From assembly GCA_030598165.1 (NCBI GenBank), contig JAUVQL010000110.1, forward strand, positions 1-5,013: a DNA stretch of 5,013 bases, read 5' to 3'. Made by a program: the position numbers and the translations under genes. This document shows positions 1 through 5,013 of the stretch, piece by piece (within the stretch, counting starts at the first letter, position 1; every line of letters starts with the position of its first letter). This DNA comes from Acidobacteriota bacterium (GTDB lineage: Bacteria > Acidobacteriota > Vicinamibacteria > Marinacidobacterales > SMYC01). A model generated the notes under the pieces. That model searched no databases. It was not told the DNA's origin and was given only the letters and a program-made list of their open reading frames with translations.

Positions 1-720
1 AACCTCGCGGGGAAGCCCAACGCAAAACCTTTACTCAGTGAGGAGACGCATAACGAGCTCTTCAAGCCTCAATTCATCGTCGACCGGGACGAGTTCTACC
101 CCACCGCACGGCTGACGAAACCTCACTGGACGACCTACGCCTTGGGCTGGTTCCAGCACGACTACAACGGACGAGCCGTCGACTTTCACACCGGCAGCAT
201 CGACGGAATGGTGGCTATCATTGGCTTGATCCGAGACGAGCGTCTGGGCGTCTACGTCTTGGGCAACTTGGACCACGCCGAGGTCCGGCACGCCATCATG
301 TACCGCGTCTTCGATCACTTCGGCGAAGGTCCGAAGCGCGACTGGAGCGCGGAGCTCGGCGAACTCTATGGGGAGCTCCGACAAGAAGCGGCAGAGACAG
401 CCGAAAAGGCGAAGGCCGAACGCGTTCCGAATACCAGCCCTTCCCTGCCGCCAGAAGACTACGTCGGTACCTACTCGGATCCGCTGTTCGGGACAGCCCT
501 CGTGACGGTAGCTGAAGGCAACTTACGGATAACTTACGGTCCCGGGCGCCAAGGAGAGCTCGAGCACTGGCACTTCGACACTTTTCAAGCCCAGTGGGAA
601 GCGAAGTGGAGGGGTACGACCCTCCTGTCGTTCGTCCTAGACACGAAGGGCCAACCGACGACCTTGCGGCTCGGAGACGCTTCATTCACGCGTGACAAAA
701 CCAAGGGAGACACAAAATGA
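1..720 (+). CDS. Serine hydrolase, beta-lactamase-like superfamily, with C-terminal DUF3471-like domain (5' truncated)
   Basis: The reading frame is open from base 1 to a TGA at 718-720, giving the last 239 residues of a longer protein. The visible start of the fragment is the end of a beta-lactamase/class C penicillin-binding-protein-like domain. The segment YALGWF (residues 46-51) is followed by HTGSIDG (63-69), which matches the third active-site motif (KTG/HxG box) of this superfamily. After it comes a strand pattern ending in VYVLGNLDHAE (84-94), typical of these hydrolases. The nucleophile motif SxxK and the YxN motif would lie upstream of the window. A charged, probably helical linker (about 112-146) leads to a beta-rich domain beginning PPEDYVGTY (about 150-158), resembling DUF3471, which often trails such hydrolases. 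The substrate cannot be told; relatives include esterases, D-aminopeptidases and peptidases, and a true antibiotic-degrading beta-lactamase is unlikely. The stop overlaps the start of the DsrE-family gene, so the two are probably co-transcribed. Confidence 0.85.
   Translation, partial: NLAGKPNAKPLLSEETHNELFKPQFIVDRDEFYPTARLTKPHWTTYALGWFQHDYNGRAVDFHTGSIDGMVAIIGLIRDERLGVYVLGNLDHAEVRHAIMYRVFDHFGEGPKRDWSAELGELYGELRQEAAETAEKAKAERVPNTSPSLPPEDYVGTYSDPLFGTALVTVAEGNLRITYGPGRQGELEHWHFDTFQAQWEAKWRGTTLLSFVLDTKGQPTTLRLGDASFTRDKTKGDTK
703..710 (+). promoter_or_regulatory. Ribosome binding site of the DsrE-family gene, inside the upstream coding region
   Basis: AAGGGAGA sits 6 bases before the ATG at 717 and within the last codons of the serine hydrolase gene. 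It fixes the start of the downstream gene and supports translational coupling through the ATGA overlap at 717-720. Confidence 0.6.
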
Positions 721-1145
721 TTCTCAAATTGACGGTCACTCTACTCACGTTCACTTTTCTCTGTGCACCTTTCTTTGTATTAGCCAACGAAGAACAAACG
801 GCCGACGAGCCAAAAAACCTTCTAGTCGTATGGACGAGCGGAGACAAGGAAGTCGCCCTCAAAATGGTCTTCATGTACACCTATAACGCCAAGAAGAACG
901 GATGGTGGGAAGGAATCCGACTGCTCGTCTGGGGCCCCTCCGCCAAACTATTGTCCGAAGACAAGGAGCTACAGGACTACGTCAAGAAAATGAAGGAGGA
1001 AGGCGTCGACGTCATCGCGTGCAAAGCCTGTGCAGACTCCTACGGCGTATCCGAAAAGCTGGAGGCCATCGGCATCAACGTGTTTTTCGTGGGCCAAGAG
1101 CTCACAAAAATGCTCAAATCCGACTGGAAGACCGTCACGTTCTGA
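717..1145 (+). CDS. DsrE-family protein with signal peptide (probably periplasmic)
   Basis: This encodes 142 residues. Residues 1-23 form a Sec-type signal peptide: short basic start (Lys4), a hydrophobic core, and a likely signal peptidase I site after VLA (21-23), before NEEQ. Cys16 lies in the hydrophobic core but lacks a good lipobox, so a lipoprotein is unlikely. The mature part fits the DsrE fold. It has a first strand KNLLVVWTSGD (33-43), a helix, a second strand IRLLVWGPS (67-75), and a helix with KELQDYVKKMKEEGVDV (83-99). The family's cysteine region CKAC follows (Cys102, Cys105), then ADSYGVSEKLEAIGINVFFVG (106-126). DsrE/TusD-type proteins usually relay sulfur in the cytoplasm; many small relatives with a CxxC at this place have no known role. 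Export is inferred from the signal peptide. The start overlaps the hydrolase stop (ATGA) and has its own ribosome binding site. Family assignment is fairly sure; function is unknown. Confidence 0.85.
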   Translation: MILKLTVTLLTFTFLCAPFFVLANEEQTADEPKNLLVVWTSGDKEVALKMVFMYTYNAKKNGWWEGIRLLVWGPSAKLLSEDKELQDYVKKMKEEGVDVIACKACADSYGVSEKLEAIGINVFFVGQELTKMLKSDWKTVTF

Positions 1146-1171
1146 ACCGATACATCTAACCGGCCCGCTCT

Positions 1172-1819
1172 CTATTTTGCTTTCTTCGCCTCGATCCGCA
1201 TGATCGGCCGCGTGGGAGAGCGCCTTGCCACCTCCATGAACCCAGCAGCGAGGAAGGTACCCGAGAGCCCTGTCCAGGCAAAGACGTCCGGCATGGAAGC
1301 TTTCTTGGGCGCGATCGGATAGCCTTCAACGAGCCGCGCGCCCTTGCGTTTCGCGTATTGAACGGCGGCGCGAAGCAGTTCCGCGCTTACGCCTCTTTTG
1401 CGAAAGGGTTTTGCCACGAAGAAACAAACCACCGACCAAACCGGTGCCTCGTCCACTGGCTTGAGCACGCGAGAACGCTGCAGCACCGGGTAGTCCTGGC
1501 GAGGAGCGAGAGCGCACCAAGCTATAGGTTCACCCGCCGCGTAGGCAATCAAGCCGGGTACCGTCCCTTCGTTGACCATCTTCTTCATGGCGCGTTTGTT
1601 CCCTGCACCTTTCCGCTTCTCGAACTGAGAGCGTGGGATACGCCAGTACATGCACCAACATCCGCCACACGCTCCTCGCTCTCCGAAGAGCATCTCGAAG
1701 TCCGGCCACCTCTTAGGTGTCAAAGGGCTTACTTTGAGGGAAGGCAGTGCCTCTCCCCCGCCGGAACCGATTGCTGCCCGAATCTTACCTGCTCTTGGCT
1801 TCCTGGCTTGCTTGCTCAT
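1172..1819 (-). CDS. GNAT-family N-acetyltransferase
   Basis: This encodes 215 residues from the ATG at 1819. The N-terminus is basic and probably disordered (1-25). A short motif CGGCWCMYWR (51-60) follows, seen in a subgroup of small GNAT proteins of unknown substrate. The acetyl-CoA binding part is seen in the strand VWSVVCFFVA (127-136) followed by KPFRKRGVSAELLRAA (137-152), a version of motif A with RKRGVS at the pyrophosphate loop. The C-terminus has the usual GTFLAAGFMEVARR (187-200) and ends in a lysine-rich tail. The expected reaction is transfer of acetyl from acetyl-CoA to an amine in the cytoplasm, but the acceptor is unknown. The frame can be extended four codons to a TTG at 1831, but the ribosome binding site favours the ATG. 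Its stop faces the DsrE gene stop 26 bp away with no clear terminator hairpin between them; it is divergent from the TetR gene. Confidence 0.85.
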   Translation of the reverse strand: MSKQARKPRAGKIRAAIGSGGGEALPSLKVSPLTPKRWPDFEMLFGERGACGGCWCMYWRIPRSQFEKRKGAGNKRAMKKMVNEGTVPGLIAYAAGEPIAWCALAPRQDYPVLQRSRVLKPVDEAPVWSVVCFFVAKPFRKRGVSAELLRAAVQYAKRKGARLVEGYPIAPKKASMPDVFAWTGLSGTFLAAGFMEVARRSPTRPIMRIEAKKAK

Positions 1820-1822
1820 GGC

Positions 1823-1829
1823 TTTTCCC
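1823..1829 (-). promoter_or_regulatory. Ribosome binding site that decides the GNAT start
   Basis: Read on the minus strand, GGGAAAA is followed by GCC and the ATG at 1819-1817. The GGGA core is 6 bases from this ATG. The alternative TTG at 1831 overlaps this site and has no purine-rich stretch at the right distance upstream, so the ATG is preferred. Confidence 0.45.
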
Positions 1830-1924
1830 AATTTGCCGAAGGCGAGTGTTCAAGTATCCACAGGCGGTCTTATCTGCGTCCACCCGTTGTTATTATGCCC
1901 CACTTTATGAGTAACTTGTCCCTT

Positions 1925-1970
1925 TTTGCATTATTTTTCAACAACTTATGGGTGTGGCATTTGCATTATT
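1925..1970 (+). repeat. Exact 11-bp direct repeat, 35-bp period, upstream of the TetR promoter
   Basis: TTTGCATTATT occurs at 1925-1935 and again, without mismatch, at 1960-1970. The flanking bases differ, so the repeat unit is exactly 11 bp, with a 24-bp spacer. The second copy shares its last two bases with the -35 hexamer of the TetR promoter. A period of 35 bp is a little over three helical turns, so two proteins bound here would sit on nearly, though not exactly, the same face of the helix. It may be a pair of regulator sites; low sequence complexity could also contribute. Confidence 0.6.
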
Positions 1971-1996
1971 GACTAAATGACCGAATGGACTAATAT
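1969..1996 (+). promoter_or_regulatory. Sigma70-type promoter of the TetR-LolA-like-permease operon
   Basis: TTGACT at 1969-1974 matches five of six bases of the -35 consensus. TAATAT at 1991-1996 matches four of six of the -10 consensus and is AT-only. The spacer is 16 bp, within the normal range. Transcription would begin at about 2002-2004. This is the best promoter-like sequence seen in the intergenic region. It places the ATG codons at 1977 and 1995 upstream of the transcript start. Activity is inferred from sequence only. Confidence 0.5.
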
Positions 1997-2003
1997 GGTC
2001 ATT
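1976..2003. promoter_or_regulatory. Inverted repeat overlapping the promoter, candidate TetR operator
   Basis: AATGACC (1976-1982) and GGTCATT (1997-2003) form perfect 7-bp arms around a 14-bp centre; two more inner base pairs are also symmetric (1985/1994 and 1986/1993). The repeat covers the promoter spacer and the -10 hexamer, so a bound dimer would block RNA polymerase. TetR-family repressors commonly bind such palindromes next to their own gene, so autorepression is the simplest reading. The hexamer GACTAA is also repeated directly at 1971 and 1988, 17 bp apart. Confidence 0.5.
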
Positions 2004-2678
2004 GTGAGCAGATGGGATTACCCACAAATCGAGCAAATGTTGGAGTCCTTCTCCAAGGCACTGGAGGAGTCCGACCCGCGGGCTCTCAAGCGTCAGCGCA
2101 TTTTGAAGGCAGCAACGGAGCTCTTCATCCAACACGGATACCGCAAAACCAGCGTAGACGACGTTGCTCGGGATGCCGGAGTGGCCAAGGGCACGGTCTA
2201 CCTTTATTTCAAGACCAAGGCGGACCTCCTGGCGCAGGCCATCGTCGAGGAGAAAAAACGCTTCGTCATCAAACTTAAGCCGGTTCTTGAAGCCCCACCC
2301 CAAGACAGACTCAGATTGTACATCCGAATGGCCCTCGTCGTTCTCAATGAGATGCCCCTCATGTCAAAGCTCATGAGTGGGGACCGTGAAGTGCTCGTGG
2401 CGCTCGAGGAGATGGACACCGACCTTCGACAACAAGTGCTCGGCTTTCAGCTACACTTCGTGTCCGAAATGTTGGACGCTGCCGCAGGGTCCAACAAATT
2501 TCCTCGCGAGGAACGTCTCGAACGCGCCAAAGTCCTCCTAGGGCTCATATACTCGTTCGGGGTTATCTCCGACGAGAGGGTACGTCAAGGTATGTCCATT
2601 GAACGATTCGCCGAGATTCTAGCCGATATCATGCTGAACGGAGTCGGAAATCCGGTTCAAGAGGTAGACCATGAATAA
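1977..2678 (+). CDS. TetR/AcrR-family transcriptional regulator
   Basis: The longest frame gives 233 residues. The N-terminal DNA-binding domain spans about 38-85. Helix 1 is in RILKAATELFIQHGY (41-55), then KTSVDDVARDAGVA (57-70) leads into the recognition helix region KGTVYLYFKTKADLL (71-85), the hallmark TetR pattern. The rest (about 86-225) is a helical ligand-binding and dimerisation domain with no obvious specificity motif. The start is uncertain: ATG 1977 and ATG 1995 lie inside the predicted promoter, neither has a good ribosome binding site, and the first 30 or so residues are an extension beyond the usual TetR start. GTG 2004 (leaderless or nearly so) or ATG 2037 (residue 21) are realistic alternatives. 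The gene heads the operon and overlaps the LolA-like gene by 8 bp. It probably represses the operon through the overlapping palindrome; its inducer is unknown. Confidence 0.9.
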   Translation: MTEWTNMVIVSRWDYPQIEQMLESFSKALEESDPRALKRQRILKAATELFIQHGYRKTSVDDVARDAGVAKGTVYLYFKTKADLLAQAIVEEKKRFVIKLKPVLEAPPQDRLRLYIRMALVVLNEMPLMSKLMSGDREVLVALEEMDTDLRQQVLGFQLHFVSEMLDAAAGSNKFPREERLERAKVLLGLIYSFGVISDERVRQGMSIERFAEILADIMLNGVGNPVQEVDHE

Positions 2679-3444
2679 AAGAGCCATCCTCGTTCCCCTT
2701 TTTGCCGCTTTGTTGCCCACCAGTCCTCTCGCGATGACTCTATGGCAGGTTTCGATGTCGGAGCCTACCGTGGAGCAGCTTCTCCAAAAAACCGACGATT
2801 TGATGAGAGGTGAATCGAGCGAAGGTCAAACCACCATGCGTGTCAAGACATCACGTTGGGATCGGACGATGACGATGAAGAGTTGGTCCCAAGGGACTCA
2901 AAAAACCCTCATTCAGATCCTCTCGCCTCCCAAGGAAAGAGGCACCGCGACCCTCAAAGTGGAGAACAATATTTGGAACTACCTGCCCAAAGTCGATCGC
3001 ACCATCAAGGTTCCCGGTTCGATGATGTCGGGGTCGTGGATGGGAAGTCACTTCACCAATGATGACCTAGTCAAAAACTCTCGGTTCTCCGACGATTACA
3101 CTTGTGAGTTTCTGGAAAAACCCACCGACCGGAGTCAAGGCCACTACGTCATCAATTGCATTCCCAAGCCCGAAGCGCCGGTTGTTTGGGGCAAAGTCGT
3201 GATCAAAATCCGCGCCGTCGATGAGCTGGTCGAAGAAAGCACGTTCTACGATGAAGACGACAAGCTCGTTCGTACTTTCACCTATGACGACATCGGAGAC
3301 ATTGGCGGGCGGAAACTCCCCCGTCGAATGACGGTCGTTCCGGCCGACAAGCCGGATGAGTTCACCCAGATCACTTACGATGAGTTGAAGTTCAACGTAA
3401 AGCACCCCGAGCGGCTGTTTACTCTACAGGCACTCAGAAAATAA
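2671..3444 (+). CDS. LolA-like periplasmic outer-membrane lipoprotein-sorting protein
   Basis: This encodes 257 residues. The start MNKRAILVPLFAALLP has a basic end and hydrophobic core, with a probable signal peptidase I site after SPLA (18-21), so the protein should be periplasmic and not lipidated. The mature part fits the LolA-like family annotated as outer membrane lipoprotein-sorting protein. It shows an amphipathic helix TVEQLLQKTDDLMRG (33-47) and then strands including TTMRVKTSRWDRTMTMKSW (54-72). The signature region WNYLPKVDRTIKVPGSMMS (102-120) is followed by GSWMGSHFTNDDLV (121-134). LolA-type proteins carry lipid-modified cargo in a curved beta-sheet; the cargo here is unknown. 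Cys145 and Cys163 could form a disulfide. The gene starts within the end of the TetR gene (8-bp overlap) with GAGG at 2661-2664 as ribosome binding site, and is followed 10 bp later by a permease. The pairing implies that it receives cargo from that transporter. Confidence 0.88.
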   Translation: MNKRAILVPLFAALLPTSPLAMTLWQVSMSEPTVEQLLQKTDDLMRGESSEGQTTMRVKTSRWDRTMTMKSWSQGTQKTLIQILSPPKERGTATLKVENNIWNYLPKVDRTIKVPGSMMSGSWMGSHFTNDDLVKNSRFSDDYTCEFLEKPTDRSQGHYVINCIPKPEAPVVWGKVVIKIRAVDELVEESTFYDEDDKLVRTFTYDDIGDIGGRKLPRRMTVVPADKPDEFTQITYDELKFNVKHPERLFTLQALRK

Positions 3445-3454
3445 AGGATGAGCC

Positions 3455-4666
3455 ATGGTACTCAAGATGGCCTGGCGAAACATCTGGCGCAGCCGGCGCC
3501 GTACTCTCGTCACGGTAGGCGCGATGACTCTCGCGCTCACCATATTGATACTCTACACGAGCCTCGTGGAAGGCTACCTTCGCGACATCGAACGAAACAT
3601 CCTCGAGCTGGAACTGGGTGACGTTCAAGTTCACGCCCAGAATTACCTCAACAAGCCGTCGATTTACGACACCATTGAAGAATCAGATTCACTCGTCGCT
3701 CAGCTTACCGAACTGGACTACCCTGCTAGTGCCCGCCTCCTGGGCGGCGGCCTTGTTGCCGCAGGAGATTCCTCGGCGGGCGCATCACTGCGCGGTATCG
3801 ACATCGAGCAAGACGCTCGGGTGAGCAAGATTGGAGACCATGTCGTCGAAGGCCGCTGGCTCAACCCTTCGAATCCCGGCGGCGTAGTGCTGGGGCGACG
3901 GTTGGCACACACGTTGAACGCCAAGGTCGGCGACGAGTTGGTGATGTTGAGCCAAGCTATGGATGGCAGCATGGCCAACGATCTTTTCCACGTGCAAGGT
4001 GTTCTGGCAGGTATCAGTGACGGGACCGACCGCGCCGGCGTCTTCATGACGGCCGAGTCGTTTCGCACTTTCTTCGGCCTCGTGAACGGTGCCCACCAAA
4101 TCGTGGTCCGGCGGCCCACGAACCAGGAGCTCGATGTCGCAGCGACGACCGTCGCCAAACTGGCTCCTTCGAACGATGTCAAGACGTGGCGGGATCTCAT
4201 GCCGACGATGGCCTCTCTGCTCGATTCGACGCGTAGCATGATCCAGATCATGTTCTTCGTCATTTACATCGTCGTTGCCATCCTCGTTCTCAATGCCATG
4301 TTGATGGCGGTCTTCGAGAGAATCCGCGAGTTCGGCGTCCTCAAAGCCATCGGCGTCAGCCCAAGAAACGTACTCACCATCATACTGACCGAAAGCAGCA
4401 TTCAAACCGGGCTTGCTATTCTCAGTGGAGTGACGCTCAGTCTGCCCGGACTCTGGAACTTGGCGAATTTCGGCATCGACACCGGAGCGCTCGGCGGCAT
4501 GTCCATGATGGGCATCGCCTGGAACCAGATGTGGTACGCCGTGGTCACGCCGTGGAGCTTCATTGCCCCGGTGGTGACGCTCGTCATCATGGTGAGCCTC
4601 GCCGTCATCTATCCCGCACTCAAGGCGGCGCGCATCAGTCCCGTCGAGGCCATGCGCCACCAATAA
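3455..4666 (+). CDS. ABC transporter permease, FtsX/LolC/E (MacB-like) type
   Basis: This encodes 403 residues, a usual length for LolC/E-type permeases. The topology is typical: a basic cytoplasmic start MAWRNIWRSRRRT (5-17), TM1 at about 18-38, a large periplasmic domain (about 40-260), then three membrane segments near 263-284, 306-333 and 367-387. Between TM2 and TM3 lies VFERIREFGVLKAIGVSP (286-303), the conserved FtsX-domain cytoplasmic loop expected to contact the ATPase. The C-terminus ALKAARISPVEAMRH (388-402) is also characteristic. Such permeases do not move solutes through a channel; they extract lipoproteins or drive periplasmic partners by mechanotransmission. The ribosome binding site is AAGGATGAG (3444-3452), and the start is 10 bp after the LolA-like stop. 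It shares its N-terminal pattern with the next gene, so the two probably form a heterodimer. No ATPase domain is present. Confidence 0.92.
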   Translation: MVLKMAWRNIWRSRRRTLVTVGAMTLALTILILYTSLVEGYLRDIERNILELELGDVQVHAQNYLNKPSIYDTIEESDSLVAQLTELDYPASARLLGGGLVAAGDSSAGASLRGIDIEQDARVSKIGDHVVEGRWLNPSNPGGVVLGRRLAHTLNAKVGDELVMLSQAMDGSMANDLFHVQGVLAGISDGTDRAGVFMTAESFRTFFGLVNGAHQIVVRRPTNQELDVAATTVAKLAPSNDVKTWRDLMPTMASLLDSTRSMIQIMFFVIYIVVAILVLNAMLMAVFERIREFGVLKAIGVSPRNVLTIILTESSIQTGLAILSGVTLSLPGLWNLANFGIDTGALGGMSMMGIAWNQMWYAVVTPWSFIAPVVTLVIMVSLAVIYPALKAARISPVEAMRHQ

Positions 4667-4672
4667 GAAGTT

Positions 4673-4677
4673 GGAGG
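4673..4677 (+). promoter_or_regulatory. Ribosome binding site of the second permease gene
   Basis: GGAGG lies 10 bases before the ATG at 4688, slightly long but acceptable spacing; a second purine run AAGGG (4681-4685) is too close to be used alone. It favours the ATG at 4688 over the in-frame ATGs at 4706 and 4712, which have no comparable site. Confidence 0.5.
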
Positions 4678-4687
4678 AACAAGGGTC

Positions 4688-5013
4688 ATGAAAGGTACGA
4701 GCTTGATGGTGATGGCCTGGCGCAACTTATGGCGTAACCGTCGCCGCACGTTGATCACACTTTCATCGATCGTCTTTGGGATCTTCCTGGCAATCCTCTT
4801 CACTGCTATGCAGGATCAGAACTGGGCCGATACCATCGACTTGGCGGCTCGGCTCGGCAACGGTCACGTGACACTACAGCATCCCGATTACTTGGAGACA
4901 CCGAAACTCACTCTTACTGTGCGGGCGACGAACGATCTCGCGACAAAAGCCCTCGCCGAGCGCTACGTGACGAGAGTGGCTCAGAGGATTACCGGCCATA
5001 CCATGTTGGCCAC
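4688..5013 (+). CDS. Second FtsX/LolC/E-type ABC transporter permease (3' truncated)
   Basis: The frame is open from ATG 4688 to the window edge, giving 108 residues of an expected roughly 400. It begins with MAWRNLWRNRRRTLIT (9-24), identical at 13 of 16 positions to residues 5-20 of the preceding permease. One membrane segment follows (about 22-41), and then LGNGHVTLQHPDYLETPK (56-73), which parallels LGDVQVHAQNYLNKPS (54-69) in the first permease. It is therefore a paralogue at the start of its periplasmic domain. The gap to the previous stop is 21 bp with no terminator, so it belongs to the same operon. The two genes use many different codons for the shared motif, which argues for an old duplication kept by selection. 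A pairing like that of LolC with LolE is the likely role. The remaining FtsX domain and any ATPase gene lie beyond the window. Confidence 0.85.
   Translation, partial: MKGTSLMVMAWRNLWRNRRRTLITLSSIVFGIFLAILFTAMQDQNWADTIDLAARLGNGHVTLQHPDYLETPKLTLTVRATNDLATKALAERYVTRVAQRITGHTMLA

Larger units (their letters stand above)
1820..1976. promoter_or_regulatory. AT-rich divergent intergenic region between the GNAT gene and the TetR operon
   Basis: This 157-bp gap is clearly more AT-rich than the flanking genes, especially from about 1885 onward, as expected of a divergent promoter region. For the rightward operon it holds an 11-bp direct repeat and the -35 half of a strong-looking promoter. For the leftward GNAT gene only a weak candidate is seen: on the minus strand, TGGACG (1882-1877) and GATACT (1858-1853) with an 18-bp spacer, each matching four of six consensus bases. 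No convincing small reading frame or hairpin terminator was seen here. Confidence 0.55.

Noticed and set aside
1..720. A true antibiotic-inactivating beta-lactamase
   Set aside because: The HTG motif and C-terminal DUF3471-like domain fit the broad serine hydrolase group. The nucleophile region is outside the window, so a resistance role cannot be supported.
692..886. Small plus-strand frame overlapping the hydrolase/DsrE junction
   Set aside because: It is out of frame with both neighbours, which are supported by family motifs, signal peptide and ribosome binding site.
1146..1171. Possible bidirectional terminator between the convergent DsrE and GNAT genes
   Set aside because: Only very short complementary stretches (CCG/CGG) are present and there is no stable stem followed by a T-run on either strand.
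1820..1831. TTG at 1831 as start of the GNAT gene
   Set aside because: No ribosome binding site precedes it, while the ATG at 1819 has GGGA at a 6-base distance that overlaps the TTG itself.
1358..1972. Plus-strand open frame of 204 codons across the GNAT gene and the intergenic region
   Set aside because: It is antisense to the GNAT gene, which has recognisable motifs, and its translation shows no family pattern. It would also run through the divergent promoter region.
3718..4263. Minus-strand open frame of 181 codons inside the first permease
   Set aside because: It is an antisense shadow with low-complexity Ser/Thr/Pro/Arg content and no plausible ribosome binding context.
3785..4663. 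Long open frame (292 codons) on the minus strand opposite the first permease
   Set aside because: It lies entirely antisense to a clear permease gene. Its translation is rich in His, Asp, Glu and Arg with no domain pattern, as expected from the complement of a GC-rich coding frame.

Overview
This is about 5 kb of bacterial chromosome-like DNA: moderately GC-rich, densely coding, and with genes tightly packed or overlapping. Several products carry Sec-type signal peptides, and a LolA-like periplasmic protein is encoded beside LolC/E/FtsX-type permeases. Both points suggest a Gram-negative (diderm) bacterium, probably in or near the Proteobacteria or former Deltaproteobacteria. The sequence does not allow a firmer placement. 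There are no RNA genes, insertion sequences, CRISPR arrays or other mobile-element signs.

Left part (1-1145, + strand): the C-terminal 239 residues of a serine hydrolase of the beta-lactamase/penicillin-binding-protein-like superfamily, with a trailing DUF3471-like domain. It is translationally coupled by an ATGA overlap to a small DsrE-family protein. That protein has an N-terminal signal peptide and a CxxC motif, so it is probably an exported member of a family best known from cytoplasmic sulfur relay. A GNAT-family acetyltransferase gene (1172-1819, - strand) converges on this pair, with 26 bp between stop codons.

Middle (1820-1976 and just beyond): an AT-rich divergent intergenic region. 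It holds an exact 11-bp direct repeat with a 35-bp period and a near-consensus sigma70-type promoter (TTGACT-16-TAATAT). A 7-bp perfect inverted repeat overlaps that promoter and looks like a TetR operator. The promoter lies across the first possible start codons of the TetR gene, so the real TetR start is probably downstream of the longest reading frame.

Right part (about 1977-5013, + strand): an apparent operon of a TetR/AcrR regulator, a LolA-like periplasmic outer-membrane-lipoprotein-sorting protein, an FtsX/LolC/E-type ABC permease, and the start of a second, paralogous permease cut by the window edge. Gaps are -8, 10 and 21 bp. The likely picture is a self-regulated envelope export system in which two permeases pair with an ATPase (not in the window, probably just downstream) and hand a lipid or lipoprotein-like cargo to the LolA-like protein. 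The cargo is not known from this sequence. All genes belong to recognisable families. The most interesting points are the promoter/operator architecture, the exported DsrE protein, and the dedicated LolA-like/permease module under its own TetR regulator.
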